Source: Pseudocercospora fijiensis CIRAD86
Lineage: Eukaryota; Ascomycota; Dothideomycetes; Mycosphaerellales; Mycosphaerellaceae
Assembly (NCBI RefSeq): GCF_000340215.1
Contig: NW_006921535.1
Location: 5,989,414-6,053,413, forward strand
Length of the DNA: 64,000 nucleotides
Direction: 5' to 3'
Shown here: positions 38,001 through 50,104 of the stretch, in pieces
How positions within the stretch are numbered: the first letter of the stretch is position 1
Layout: every line of letters begins with the position of its first letter
The notes under the pieces: generated by a model
What the model was told of the DNA's origin: nothing
The model's database searches: none
Seen by the model: only the letters and a program-made list of their open reading frames with translations
Program-made: the position numbers and the translations under genes

Positions 38001-39640
38001 GGGTATAGGGCCGCCTTTCCCTTAGAGCGCTTAGTAGCTAGCTCTACGGCGCTTATATCGGCGTTAAGTATAGTAGCGTCGCGTGCTATAGAGGCGTCTA
38101 AGGAGTATTAATATTAATTTGCGGCCTCTCCGAGACGCTAAGGAAGGTCCTTATCGCTCTATACCTATCCTTAATTATTATAGTAATCTATCTATAGAGT
38201 ATCGGGCTTAATTATCTCTACGATCTTAGTAGGACTGTATACTAAAGTTAGGGTGCGCTCCTTCTAGTAGCGGTATTCTATCTAAAATCGCGTAAAGGCG
38301 GCATATTGCCTAGAGTAGGCGTCTAGTAAGTTAGTACTATCGTACGTAATTAGATCGACGGGCTCGAGTGCGATAATCTTTTCTTATACCTTTACGTATA
38401 TCGCGGCTGTCTACTACTAGACTATCGCCTCTACGATAATATTCTATTCCTCCTCGAACTAGCCTAGTAAGTTATAGCAATTAGTAGCCTAACTAAGGCG
38501 CTCGTCGCGCTACTCTAGCGTTTCGTCTTCTAGTCTATCTACTATACGTGCTATAATCTATACAATCTATATATATATATATATAGATATAAGGTTTAGC
38601 TCGGTCTCGTCCTAGCCTAGTATACCGGTAAGGATCTTATATAGCTTATCTAGGGCGTTCTTTGCGAAGCCGTAGCTAGCTAAGGCGCTTATTAGTTAGA
38701 AGGCGGTCTAGGTATAGGGCACCGCGAAGGGCATACCGTTCTCCTTATAAGACGTTAGAGTTAGGTTTAGTCTAGCGAGCGTCCGGATCGCGTAGTAGAT
38801 ATCGTAGTTACGGACCTAATCTAGGATCTCTATAGAGTCGTAAAACAATTTAGCGTACTAAGAATCGGGGACAATAACGTAGTATCGCTAGCCGTCCTAA
38901 GAGACGTCTAGCTTAGCGTCTAGAAACTAATAGAACTTAGAGGCAGACCGAAAAACGTAGCCTAGCTAGCGTAATTACCTATCCCGTAGCTATTAATACT
39001 AGCGCCCTACTATAGTAAGATAGCGATACAGCGCGAGGTATTACGGTCCTTTAGATTAGCTTTAGGGTCGAGTAGTAGTAGGGATAGGTAGGTAAGTTTG
39101 AAGAGATCGATTAAGCGAATATATATAATATATACCCTATCGGAGCCGTAGTACTTTAGGAAGAAGTCCTCGAAGGTAATAGGGTTTACCCGTATAATTC
39201 TTTTGCGCAATAGTAGGCGCGGCACTAGCGTACGATAGATTCGTACCTATACTATAGCGTTAACGAAGTTGCTAATGTTTTCTAATAGCGGCCGGTCGAG
39301 CTCGTAGTATAACTTCGCTAGGACCTTGTTATAAGGGATTTTGTTAAGGCTCGCGTATACGATATATTTAGACGTACTAGTATAGTCCTCTTAGTACTCG
39401 ATTTGCGGTAGTACTAAGGCAAATAGTAGACTACTAACCTTGCGACGCTAAGGTACCTACTACTAGCTTAGCTCTAAGAGCTCGTTCTCCTTATAGGCGT
39501 ACTACTATTATATAGGAGGGCCGCGCTCGCCCGCTAGCAGACGGTAGCGCTCGCTATGCTCTATTTCGATAATAGATAATATCGTCTAAGTTTATCGTCG
39601 AGGCGGCGTATACTTAGTAAGAATAATAGTAATAGTATAG
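35050..39640 (-). pseudogene. Extra coding region of the gypsy element, unknown (about 1,500 codons)
   Basis: Between the chromodomain and the 3' LTR, the minus strand keeps long frames with only RIP-type stops. Sample segments are YASLNKIPYNKVLAKLYYEL (near 39,300), an open stretch at 39,010-39,225, NGMPFAVPYTQTAF (near 38,700) and TYLVEAYGFLRTKRKLIGPL (near 36,240). The frame may shift in places, so it could be one large or two genes. I recognise no domain, and it does not look like an envelope protein. Same-strand placement inside the LTRs argues that it belonged to the element, either as a lineage-specific third gene or as captured host sequence. The plus-strand open stretch 37,713-37,925 is antisense shadow. 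Confidence 0.6.
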
Positions 39641-40239
39641 AGCTAGCGAAGCGCGACTAGAGTAGAGGGAATTTAATATATTACGTATACGTAGTAACTA
39701 AAAACTAGCGGCGTTACTAGGGCGTTCTACGTTATTATAACGCAAACTTTACCTCGCTTACGCCGCGCCGTTTATATATACGGCGCGGCCCGTCCGATAA
39801 TAGGACGCGTCCTACGTTAACTATAATAATAAGACGCGTCGCTACGCGCTTTAGAGCGATAATAGAGAGAGGACAATAAAGTAAACTATATACGTTTTAA
39901 AACGAAGTAAAGTAGGGTATATTTTAAAATAAGGTAGAGTAGGGTACGATTTAATTATAGACAATAATGCTATAACGTAACGTGCCGCGGTAAAGATGCC
40001 TATTATTGCGTATAGCGCTGCTTAGTTAACCTTCTATAAGGCTATTCGTTAGGAGTTGCGTAAGCTAGGCCTCCGAGAAGGCCGAGCTTACAGTTCTCCT
40101 ACTATTAACTACGGCGCGCCTAGGGACGGCGCTGCTAGTGCCTACTATTATAGCGCTTGCTATCGTAAGGCTTGCTATTGTAACGCTTGCTATAGGTAGA
40201 GGCGGTCGTACTCCTAGACAAGTTCCGCTAAGTCGCGGA
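39641..40239. other. Spacer within the gypsy element
   Basis: Non-coding between the pol end and the extra gene. It has two copies of a GGTA(T/G)ATTT(T/A)AA-type A/G-rich segment near 39,890-39,950 and three copies of GC(T/C)TGCTAT near 40,147-40,193. It could include a promoter for the downstream gene, though no specific signal is evident. Confidence 0.4.
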
Positions 40240-43200
40240 GGTCGTTAATATCGTACTAAACGTTATACGCGTAACTGTAGCTACGCTACTTAACTAGATA
40301 TTGCGTCTTGCCTCTAGAGACTCTACGTCCGAGGAGTTTCTTAATCTCGTAATAGGGCGCCTTTAGGTATAGGTAGTCGTTATCGAAAGGTGCTTTATCT
40401 ACTAGGCTAGGCTTAGGTATCTCTCTATTATACGGATTACAGCCCTCGGGGTAAGGTTCTAACTGCGATACTAAGATTATAAGGTAGATACGTATTACTA
40501 GGGGGAGATCGAGCTCGTACGCGAGGTTGCCGACTAGACGCACTACCTTAAATAGTCCGGTTCGCTACGCTAAGAGCTTACGATTAGGGTTCCTTAGTAG
40601 GCAGTATCTCTTATAGAGCTTAAGTAGTACCTTTTAGCCCGTCTTAAAGGAAATAGGGCGATATTTATAGTCGTATCGATCCTTTATTATCGCTACCGCC
40701 TACGCGAGAGAGTCTATAGCCTAATCGCGTACCTCCTATCTTAATACTAAGTAGTCCTTAGTAGGGAGCTCGGTAAGGGGGTTTAGCGCGTCTAAGTTAG
40801 TCTTAAATCCTTAAATTAGAATATTAGGTACCTCTCTAGTCGAGGCATTCCTAGCGTTATTAAGCTCGGCCTAGATATATAGAAGTGCGTCTATCTAATT
40901 AGCGTCTAGATAATTAGAAGTAAAGAATCGGAGTGCGATCTCTACGGTCTAATTAGTTTGCTTAGACTAGCCGTCCGACTAGGGATAGTACGCTATCGTT
41001 ACAAAGAACCTCGTACCTAACTTCTTAAAGGCTGCCTTTATAAATTCGCTTAGCTAAATTAGGTCCTAGTCGCCGATTATAATAGCCGGAAGGTTGCGTT
41101 CTATTTCGATATAGCCCTAGATCTAGTTACTACCGTATTGCTACGCTATCTACGTTAATTTATATTTACGTAGTATAACGCGCTTAGAGTACTTATACGT
41201 CTCTATAAGGAAACCGTCGTAGCTATCTTTATTAGGTAGCAGGCCGTAAACCTAGTCTATAGTAATAGCGTATTATAGAATAGGCTAGCATTTAATCGGC
41301 TATAATTTACCGTATAGAGGATAGCGTAGCGTCTAGTTTAGGATATACTCGGAGTAATAAGCGATATACTTAGAGACCTCGCGCCTAAGCTAGCGTACGT
41401 AGAAGGCTACTAGAAGCTAGTATATAGGCGAGCGTAAGTGCGGTAATACCCTACGTAGTAATAATAATTATAGGCTATTTAGAAGACCTCTTTATATAGG
41501 GAGCGGGGGATATATAGCCTCTCTCTACCGTCGGTATCGTCCTTAAAATAGATAAGGTCGTCGCGTAAGAAAAAACAAAGTCCTAATAGGCTTAACTCGG
41601 CCTCGCCTATAATATCCGCTTCCTTATAATTAGGGTTGTCGTTAGTATCTAGGGTCCTCTCGGCGGCGTCTTATAGGCGGCGTTCTTCTATAGCGTTTAG
41701 CTAAGCTAGGATTGCGGCCTAATATAGGTCCTTAGTATATCTTACCTTTAAGTCGTTCTTAAATTCGGCGGCGAGTTCTACGAGTACGGAGTAGAAAACT
41801 ATAGGCTCGTTAGACGTATATATTCTACCGGAGTGCTCGTCGATTATCGTAGTATAAAAACAAATCGCACCCTCGCTTTCGTATAGGTATATATAGTATA
41901 CGTCGATTATATTATTCGTAGGGGTAGGATCGTCGTATACTAGGGGATCTAGTATATCGTATGCCTAATCTGCCGCTCGGTTAAGGTCCGCTACGAGCCT
42001 ACTTAAGATATCTAGTATACTATAAAGGCGTCCTAGGCGGTAATATACCTTAAGCTTAGGGTACTAAGAGAGATACTAACTAGCTCGTACTAGACGGAGA
42101 TTAAGCTTATCCGTAGATATAGTCGTCGCTAGGCTCGCTGCCGTTATAATACCTAGGGCCGCTATATAGTCGGAAAACACGTATACCGGCTTACGTGCCG
42201 CCTATAGGATTATTCGTACCTTACGTACCGTCTAGACTAGTCCGCTAACCTCGAGCTCGGTAGCTAGGTACCGCTTCTCTACGTCCGTAAGAGCTTTGCT
42301 AAGGTATATAATAACTTATACCTAGTCTACCGGGAAGCGTACGGCCTTACTATTCTCGATAGCCGGTTCTAGATCTCCCTTAATATAGTATACTACTACC
42401 GCGAATCCCCCTACGTAGGTATCTAGGTCGATATATATAGGGCGATTAGGGTCCGCGTAATAGGAGAACTTAATATCGCGGTATATCTGTCTTAGGATAT
42501 CGAAGGCTTTATATTCCGTCTCTACTAGTAGCGATTTATCCGAGTTAAAGGCTAGGGTCCTTATAGCGTAGCGCTTACGCTTATTGCCTTTATTCGCTAG
42601 GCTAAAACGTAGGAGCTCTTTCTTACGGTTCTTAAATAGCATCGTAATCGTAGAGTAGTATAGAATATACTAGCGTTGCTATCTAGTAAGTCCTAAGTAA
42701 AATTTAATATCCTTTAGCGTAGTAGGGAATTTTAAGTCTAGAATAGCCCAGACCTTCTTCTTATAAGTTATATATCCTAGTCCTAATACTCGTTAGCCTA
42801 AAAGCTTCGTAGATAGATATACGAGGAACGACTTATACGGTACGATACTAATATTCTTGCCTACTAGGCACTCGAAAACGGCGTCTAGGTACTATAGGTA
42901 CTCTTCGGAGATACGGGAATAGATAATAATATCGTCGATACAGGCGCGGTAGTAGGATTTATATCGCTTAAGGATCTTATCGAGCTAGCGCTAGACATAT
43001 TATACGCTATTTAAGAACCCTATAATAGCTACGTATATCTATTCTTAGCCGCGGTAGCTATTAATCGCGAATTTGCTACGGTCCTTCTCGGCTACGGCCT
43101 ATTAGTAGAAAAACGCTATAGCGTCTACTATTATAATATAGGTAGAGCTACGTAGCACCTTAATAATATCCTCTTATCTAGGTAGCGGATAAGAATCCTT

Positions 43201-44420
43201 AACTATAATCTTATTTAGGCCTCTAATATCTACGACTATACGTCCTTTACGGACTAGTTTACTATCTACTATCGTCGTTTTCTAGACTACGAAGACTAGG
43301 AACCCGAATTAAGTAGGCTTAGTCGTAAAGGATATCTTTCCTTGTGTATATAGAGGGTCGAACGTCTTATTTACGACTTCTTTGTTAGGGGCGTAGAGTA
43401 GGTGCGCTGCTATAGGGACTTTGTCGTTCTCGTAGCCTAGCTTTAGCGTAACTTCTAGATAGTCGGACTTAGGAATGTCTATAGTAGTACCCTTATCTTT
43501 CTATAGCTCTTCGTGCTTCTTTACTACGGCCTCGATAAGTTATGCCTACTCCTTAGTACTATAGGCTATTACGCTATTAAAAAGCTACGTCTCCTTTATA
43601 GGGTTCGGTAGGTCCGGTAGCGGAAGGCTAGCTACGGCGTAATCTTCGGGTACGATATAGTAGTAGCCGTAGTAGTCGCACTCGCGTACGTACCCTATTT
43701 TTGTATATCGTAGCAGAGTCTATAGCTAATCCGTATCGTTACGGACCTATACGAAATTTACTATAGCGTCTATAACTGCGGCGTAGATAGTTAGGGCCTT
43801 GTTCTTAAGTTCCTAGTTTTAGGGGTAGAATACTACGTCTCGATCTATAGGAAGGTCTATTCTAAACTAGATAGGCACCGAAGTTACCGTCTATAGTACT
43901 AGAACGACGTTCTTATCGCTAGAGTATATAACTATACGGAACTTAACTTAATCTTTATAGCCTACTAGTAGGGGAATCTTCGCTTTTTTATAGGAATTAA
44001 TCGTTACGGTACGGTATAGTATCTTAATCTTAATACCCTTCGGGCCGATAATGTCTATTGCTATAAGGAACTTAGCGCTAAGCTGCTTAACGATTTATAC
44101 CTTATAACGCATATAGGCGATAACCTTAGAGCTCTTAACGATTCCTAGTACCTAAAAATCGAGATCTACGTATTTACTAATGTCCGTTAATCCTACGCCT
44201 TTAACCTTTAGTAGAGCTACTAGACGCTTACGCTCGACGTCTAGGCGCGTCTAGCGTAGGAAGGCCTTATCGATAAGTAATATAGTAGCGTCTATATCTA
44301 CGCAAACTACGTATTCCGTACTATCCTTCTATAGGCGTATAACTATACGTAGATAATAATAGCCTTGAAACGCGTATTCTCTTTTAACCTTTAGCAATAT
44401 AGCGGACTTAATAAGCCTAG
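40240..44420 (-). pseudogene. pol: Gypsy pol: protease, RT, RNase H, integrase, chromodomain
   Basis: Minus-strand motifs in order. Protease-like VDIDATILLIDKAFL and IAIDIIGP are at about 44,330-44,050. RT has KGRIVVDIRGLNKIIVKDSY (near 43,230), the VDAIAFFYQ and FAINSYRGQ segments, and the catalytic CIDDIIIYS (near 42,925; normally YxDD). RNase H has ADPNRPIYIDLDTYVGGFAV (about 42,465-42,405). Integrase has ITIDQVYGLLP (41,255), IIIGDQDLIQLSEF (about 41,080) and YYPQSDGQSKQTNQTVEIAL (about 40,990-40,930). A chromodomain YEIKKLLGRRVSRGKTQYLV follows at 40,347-40,288. The RNase H (42,322-42,642) and chromodomain (40,286-40,543) pieces are in different frames, so at least one indel lies between them. 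Many RIP stops; inactive. Confidence 0.9.
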
Positions 44421-44879
44421 CGTCCTTCTCTACGCTATCCTTCTTAGGCGTTAGCTCCGTAGCGTACTTAGTACGCCTATAGTCCTATAAGAGATTATTA
44501 CTATTAAACTTCGTACTATAATTTAAGTATAAGAACTTTAAAGGCCGTATCGTAGCGAAGGGTTCTATAGCTAGGGGAAGGTACTTACCGACGTATAGGG
44601 AAAAGGGCGATAGTAGCAGAACTTCGCTATAGTATACTAATACGGAGTCCTATAAAGAGGCGTTATTATCTACGTTATCTAATCTATAGTAGATGTCTAC
44701 CTAGTCGTTAAAATACGCCGGTATAGAGTGTAGGCTTACCGGCCTCGCTAAGTAGCGTAAGCTAGATTGTAGGCGTAAGTATAAACGCGGCTATAGGATA
44801 GATATAGGCTCTTCGACTAGAGGCTCCGGTACCTACTTATTAGCGTAATAGTTACGCGGGGCCTTATTGCCTTAGCGGC

Positions 44880-46100
44880 CGCGTTCTTACTAACCCTAGG
44901 TGCCGCGTACGTCGTTTCGCGTACCCCTATCTTATCGTTGTCTACGATTAGTATTCTTACTACCGCGTGCTTCGTAGCCCCGATTATTATTATATAGCTC
45001 TACTCGATTATTACGGTTAGAAGCGTACTCTTTTTAGCGTCCCTTCCTTACTAGAGCTTGCCTATTATTTCCTTAATCTCGACGCTAATACTAGTTTTAA
45101 TTAGTATAGCTACTATTTCTAGGGCGCTTATTGCCGTAGCCGCCGGCGTAACTGCGACCTAAATTGTCGCGATATTCGCGTACTACTATAGCGTACCGAT
45201 CGTCGAACCTACTAGTATAACCGCAACCTAAAGGATCGCGATATATACCTAAAGAATCGGTATATCGTTCGTTATTACGAGCGCTTCGATATTATAACTT
45301 ACTATTATACCTATTGCGGCCTCGTATAGTATAGTAGTACTATAGCTATCGGGCTATAGGTACCTATAGTACTACGCCTCGTACTTGTCTTCTATAGCTC
45401 GCGTAAAAGTATAAATCGTATTACTTAGTAAAGGCTTATCGAGCTTGTTTTATAGGCAGGGTTCGAATCGTAACTATGCCTAGTAGAGAAGAGCGTACGG
45501 TCTATTAGGGTCTGTCTCGAGACCTCCCTCGCGTACGTAGCGGATATAGTTTATAATAAACTACTAGGGTGCTCTACGGTTACGCACGTCCTATATCGTA
45601 TAGGATTCGGCGCACAGCTTGTCCTAGGCCTCGACAATAGATCTACTAAACTTGTCCCTTAGGGCTTTATACTAGCGCTCGATACCCTCTCCTCCGCGAA
45701 TCGTATTACGATTATTGCTAGTAAGCTCGTAAATAAACTATTACTATACGGCCCTACGGAGGCACTTCGTAAGCTAGGTACGTACTATACGGGCGTAATT
45801 AACTACTATATAATCGCAAGCCGCGTCTAGAAACAGATATACTAAGGTAAAGGTAACCTTATTACCGTACGTATAAATATCCTAGCCGTCTAAGTCTATA
45901 TATAGGGCGTTAGGGTAGAAGTATCCGATATCCGTTAGGTCGAACCTCTCTAGAGTCTAGGCGCTAGGAGCGCTATAGGCTATAATAGGGCGAGCGGCTA
46001 AACTAAAAATTATCGATATAGTACGGGTCGAAGCGGTAAGGTCGCGGGCTAAAGTTCCTACCCTAGGTACTAGAATTACCTAGGCTCGGGCTTAGAGGCC
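44880..46100 (-). pseudogene. gag: Gypsy gag-like region
   Basis: The minus-strand frame upstream of protease reads SYTIQDVRNRRAPQQFIINY, VREGGLETDPNRPYALLYQA and LRFEPCLQNKLD (about 45,640-45,430), the helical pattern of fungal gypsy gag capsids. The C-terminal part is Arg/Asn/Tyr-rich and repetitive (44,880-45,250), as in gag nucleocapsid regions, though no clear CCHC knuckle survives. Coding-like sequence may continue to about 47,500, which would make gag long. Stops are RIP-type. Confidence 0.65.
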
Positions 46101-48055
46101 CTCCGCTAGCAGCACCGCCTTAGCTATAGCGGCGTTATCTAGCCTCGGCGTTACGTTATATATTATAGCGTAACTAGTAAGGCTAGGATTCGACTAGATT
46201 AGGTAGTAAGGCTAATAGAACCTATTTATACAAACCTATACGCGCGAGGCGTTTAGCTCTTCTAGTGTCTAGCCTATCTTATACTAAGCTCGAAGGGATA
46301 CTCTAGCGTAATTAGTCGATCTCGTCCCGGATCTTATCCCTAAGTTATTAGGTCTAGATAACTTATTAATTTAACAGTTGTCTAAATAGCTAGCGTATCT
46401 TATTACGTAGGACGGCTAGGTTAGCGGCGTTTAGGATTTCGCCGTTAGCGTCTTTAGCGGCCGCGTTAGCGCTAGCGGCGTTCTAGTTCTCGCGTACCGG
46501 GACTTTACGTAGCGCGCCCTCTCGTAGGCATTAAGGCTACGGATTCTCGTAAGCTAGCTACTTGCCGTTGCGCTAGTTTTAGAAGGATAGCCCTATAGCT
46601 ACGTTATATACTCGCTAGTAGTCCGCGACTAGACGCCTAGCTTCTATACCTAGGAATGCGTTAACTAATCGGCGGCGCTATATCTACTATCGAGGAGGTA
46701 GGTTACGCTCGACGCTAGGCTCTACGTATACTAAGTCCGTACGCTAGAACTCTAGGTCTATCTCTTAGGATATATCGGCTATATATTTAGCCGATACGGA
46801 TAGGAATAACGGCTCTTATTGTCGGGGTCCTTGCTACTATATCTTAGGACGTTAATACTCTAGTTTAGGACTCCGCTACTAAAGCTCCTACTACTAAGTA
46901 CCTTATTAGTAAAGCTTAGGACCTAATAAAGAGGACTCTAGACTGCTCGGGGCTAGAAGCTCTTACTATTCGGGCTTAGGGCTCTGTTACTCTATATCCT
47001 TCTATTTAGGCTCCGGACCTTGTTACTTAGGGTCGATAGAAACCGGTAAGGACAAAATAGGACTACTCGGGACTAACAGCTCTAAGGCACTAAGTTCTCG
47101 TAGACCTAGGGGGAAAACAATCGGTAAGGACCTATAACGTACGTATATAATACGTCGCGTACTAGCTGCTAAAATCTTCCGTCGACGACGTAGTTATAGA
47201 CTAGTATCTAGACTTATAGGCACTACTATATCTAGTAAGGGTAGTGCTAGTTCTAGAGTAGGAGCCGCTAAGTCGTTAGATTCTATCGTATCTAAAATAG
47301 CAAGTTCGTTACAGAGTGCAATTAGCGTCTTCGCTGCTACTACAACTAAAGAGCGGTTAACTGCCTAATCCTAAGGGAAACCGAGGGTAGAACTACCTCT
47401 AGCGTCCGAGAGTTTTCGCGGTATATATTCTTCTAGAGGCTAATAATAAGTAGTAATTGTCGTAACGACTGCTATTAACAGGTCTCTTTGCTTCTAGTAT
47501 ACTAACTTAGCGTAACCAGCGTTAGCTAAGAATTCGTTAAAGCAAAAAGCAATATTTAACGAGTAGGCGTCTAAATCGGGGCGTACGGAAGCTAGTATAT
47601 TTATAGAATAAGCGTAGGCTTAATAATCTTATAAGTATAGGATAAGTATAGAGTTAAGGAACTAGGCAAATATTAGGTAACTATTAGGGTGCTTACAAGC
47701 TCTTACCTTGACTAGTGCCCGCTTCGGCAGGTGTTAGTGTCGTGTAGGCAAACCTGAATAGGGAAGGCGGGCCGCTATATTTGGCAATTAGAGGGCTACG
47801 CGGCGTAGGGCGCCGTCGGTATATAGCTACGTATATACGGAAGATAATATACGGAATTTAGAGGACTGTCGTAATCGTATCGAACGTAGGTAGATATTAT
47901 AGTTAGGTAGGTAGGTCGGTGCCGCTAGTACGGGACCTCGCGGTCGCGTTAGGCGGCAGCGGTAGGGGTTTTTTGCTTTTTTTAAGGTGCCCGTTCGTCT
48001 AGTACTCGGGTACTATTTAAACGGATCTAGATCTAACTAAAGCGAAGCTACTAAT

Positions 48056-48162
48056 TGTTACGCGAGGGACGATTAGTAGGTTAGCAAAGGTATAGTATTA
48101 GTAAGGTATCTACGGTTTTATAGAAGTATATATAGGCCCGGCGTTCCGTACCTACTATAATA
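48056..48162 (-). repeat. 5' LTR of the gypsy element (107 bp)
   Basis: Plus-strand ends TGTTACGCG...CTATAATA. Matches the left LTR except for transitions and the 9-bp indel. Followed by the TCCTT duplication. The primer-binding site just inside (minus strand ATTAGTAGCTTCGC) was not matched to a tRNA. Confidence 0.88.
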
Positions 48163-49182
48163 TCCTTTCTCTAAGATAGGAGGACGACGCTTAAAATAGA
48201 ATAGTTTATAGATAGAGAAAGACTATAATAGATAGGTATCCCCTAGGGCTCTACTATTTTACCTATACTATTCCTCCTATTTGCCTCTATACTCCTCCCT
48301 AAACTAGAAAGCCCTTAGATAGTAGTAATAGGATTTGTTAATAATACTAATATTATTATATATAGCAAGTCTATAGAGCAAAACTATAGGAGACTTAAAG
48401 AGGCCTACGAAGAGTATATAGAGTAGGTAAGGAGGGGTAGAGTAGTATCTGCCCTTTAGAAGTACTAGCCTATCTGCTTTATAAGAAGTAGGAGGAAATA
48501 TAACCTATATACTACTATCTAGATCCTAGGATACTATATATAACTAGAACTAGATATTAGACTCCTAGGGGTCTAGCTAGATAGTAAGCTTAAATAGGGG
48601 CTATATACTAGAAAGGCCTAGGAGAGAGGCCTTACTAATATATAGTCCCTCTAGGGACTATATAAGTTAATATAGGGTACTAGCTTCTAGAGAGCAAAGT
48701 ACCTATATAGTATAATAGTTAGACTAGCCCTAATATACAGTTACTAAATCTAGGTCTAAGGTAATACTAGAAGGAATCCGGGGATACTAGAAGTACCTCT
48801 AGAAGCCCCTTAAGAAACTATAAAATACTAGGCTAAGATATATCCTAGGAGCTTATAAGAGTATACCTAAAGCTATCCTCTAGAAGGAAGCTAATACTCC
48901 CCCTACTTTCTATACCTAGGACATAGGAAGGCTCTTAGTAATAAAGAGGGATAATCTCCCTATATAATAGTATATAAGGAAAAAGTATAGAGAAATAGAG
49001 AATAGAATTAGGGGCCCTAAGGGATAAAACCTAAAAAGAAGAACTACTACCTAAGAATAGGTTACTAAGTTAGTTAGCTAAGAGGTAGGGATATAGGGAA
49101 GTATAGCCCTACTCTACTTAGGAAGGATATAGTAGAGTAAGAATACTTAGATAGAAAGATAGGAGAAGAAGAGGATGTGTTA
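48163..49182 (+). mobile_element. LINE, middle segment: RT catalytic core
   Basis: Resumes the interrupted RT: SFLQDRRTTLKIEQF, then IGIPQGSTILPILFLLFASI (near 48,240-48,295), the hallmark QGIPQGSxxSPILF motif, and GFVNNTNIIIYSKSIEQNY (near 48,330-48,385), the FxDD motif with both Asp changed to Asn by RIP-type G-to-A. A LLGVQLDSKLKQG thumb-like segment follows near 48,560. It ends where the 920-bp TIR element begins. Continuity with the 33-kb part across a clean 5-bp duplication is strong evidence of one original LINE. Confidence 0.9.
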
Positions 49183-50102
49183 TAAAAACTTTTTTCCTAA
49201 TAGCGACGATCCTATCGATAGGATCGCTTAGAATCGTCGGAATCCTTAGAATCCTTAGAATCGTAGGTTAAAGATTCTATCGATCGTAAGCGATCCCTAG
49301 GATAGGCTATCCCGAAATCCGAGGGACTATAGAGCTAAGGAACGTCTAAAATTCCTAGGAACGTAAAGAACGCGGGACCTAGAGCCCGACTATTAGAGCC
49401 CGGCTACTATTGCTTTGCTACTGCGAGATATTTCGGGATACTACGCATACACACACACCAAAATTAGCGGTTTCATAGGTTGTTTTATAAATAATTTTTT
49501 TTCGTTAGAATTTCGTTAAATATAGCCTAGATTACGTTAAGTTTTTTTTAAAAGCCGACGCTTAATAAGTAGAACTTTACAAAAAAGTATACTTAAGATA
49601 CTCGAGATTCTTTTCTCGATTCTACGATAACTACTAGGTATTAAAACTTAATAATCTAGAATAGTCTTCTTAGTAGATAGAGCTTTAAGACCTGTTTTTT
49701 ATATTTCTAAAAATAGTAAAGTATAGGTTAGTAAAAGCTAAAATACTATATTATATATTTCTTCCTCCTAGCTTTAGTTTCTTAGGAAATCTAGAAATTT
49801 TATATTTTTTTATAATAATATACTAGAAATAGAGTACTTCTCTACTATATTACTAAGCCGTAAACCTACTAGAAAAAAAAGAAAAACTAGAAGTAGAATT
49901 TCTTAAAAAGCGAATTTTCTTTTCTTTAAATCTATTTATCTAGAGGGTTTACGGCTTAGTAATAAAGACAAAAATATTCTATTTTTAGTATAGTATAACA
50001 TGTTAGTTTTTATTATTAAGTCGATTAATCCTATCGCTAGGATCGCTTAGGATCGCCTTACGATCGCTTAGGATCGCTTCGCGATTAGGAAAAATATTTT
50101 CG
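49183..50102. mobile_element. 920-bp TIR element (MITE-like) inserted in the LINE
   Basis: The left end TAAAAACTTTTTTCCTAATA and the inverse of the right end CGAAAATATTTTTCCTAATC match over about 20 bp. Both continue into GCGA/GATCCTA-rich inverted subrepeats (GCGATCCTA-type, several copies). The element is flanked by TA on both sides (49,181-49,182 and 50,103-50,104). No transposase frame exists inside, so it is non-autonomous. The interior includes an inverted pair (49,850-49,866 and 49,946-49,962) and a small CA tract. Confidence 0.8.
49850..49962. repeat. Internal inverted repeat, 17-bp perfect arms
   Basis: TTACTAAGCCGTAAACC at 49,850-49,866 is perfectly complementary to GGTTTACGGCTTAGTAA at 49,946-49,962, with an A/T-rich 79-bp loop. 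Perfect arms in RIP-degraded DNA are notable. It may be a small palindromic insertion inside the TIR element. Confidence 0.85.
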
Positions 50103-50104
50103 TA

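Larger units (their letters stand above)
34751..48162 (-). mobile_element. Ty3/gypsy chromodomain retrotransposon, 13.4 kb, RIP-inactivated
   Basis: Bounded by two direct LTRs (34,751-34,866 and 48,056-48,162) inside a 5-bp TCCTT duplication, and inserted into a LINE. All recognised coding is on the minus strand, in the order gag, protease, RT, RNase H, integrase, chromodomain, and then an additional unknown coding region before the 3' LTR. A purine-rich GGACGGGGG on the minus strand directly abuts the left LTR, as expected for the polypurine tract, which confirms orientation. Chromovirus-type fungal gypsy elements usually total 5-8 kb. This one is nearly twice that, because of the extra region and a long 5' part. 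LTRs are unusually short. Confidence 0.9.

Noticed and set aside
45460..45469. GGTTCGAATC resembling a tRNA T-loop
   Set aside because: It lies inside the minus-strand gag frame (codons for RFEP) and no D-arm, anticodon arm or acceptor pairing surrounds it.
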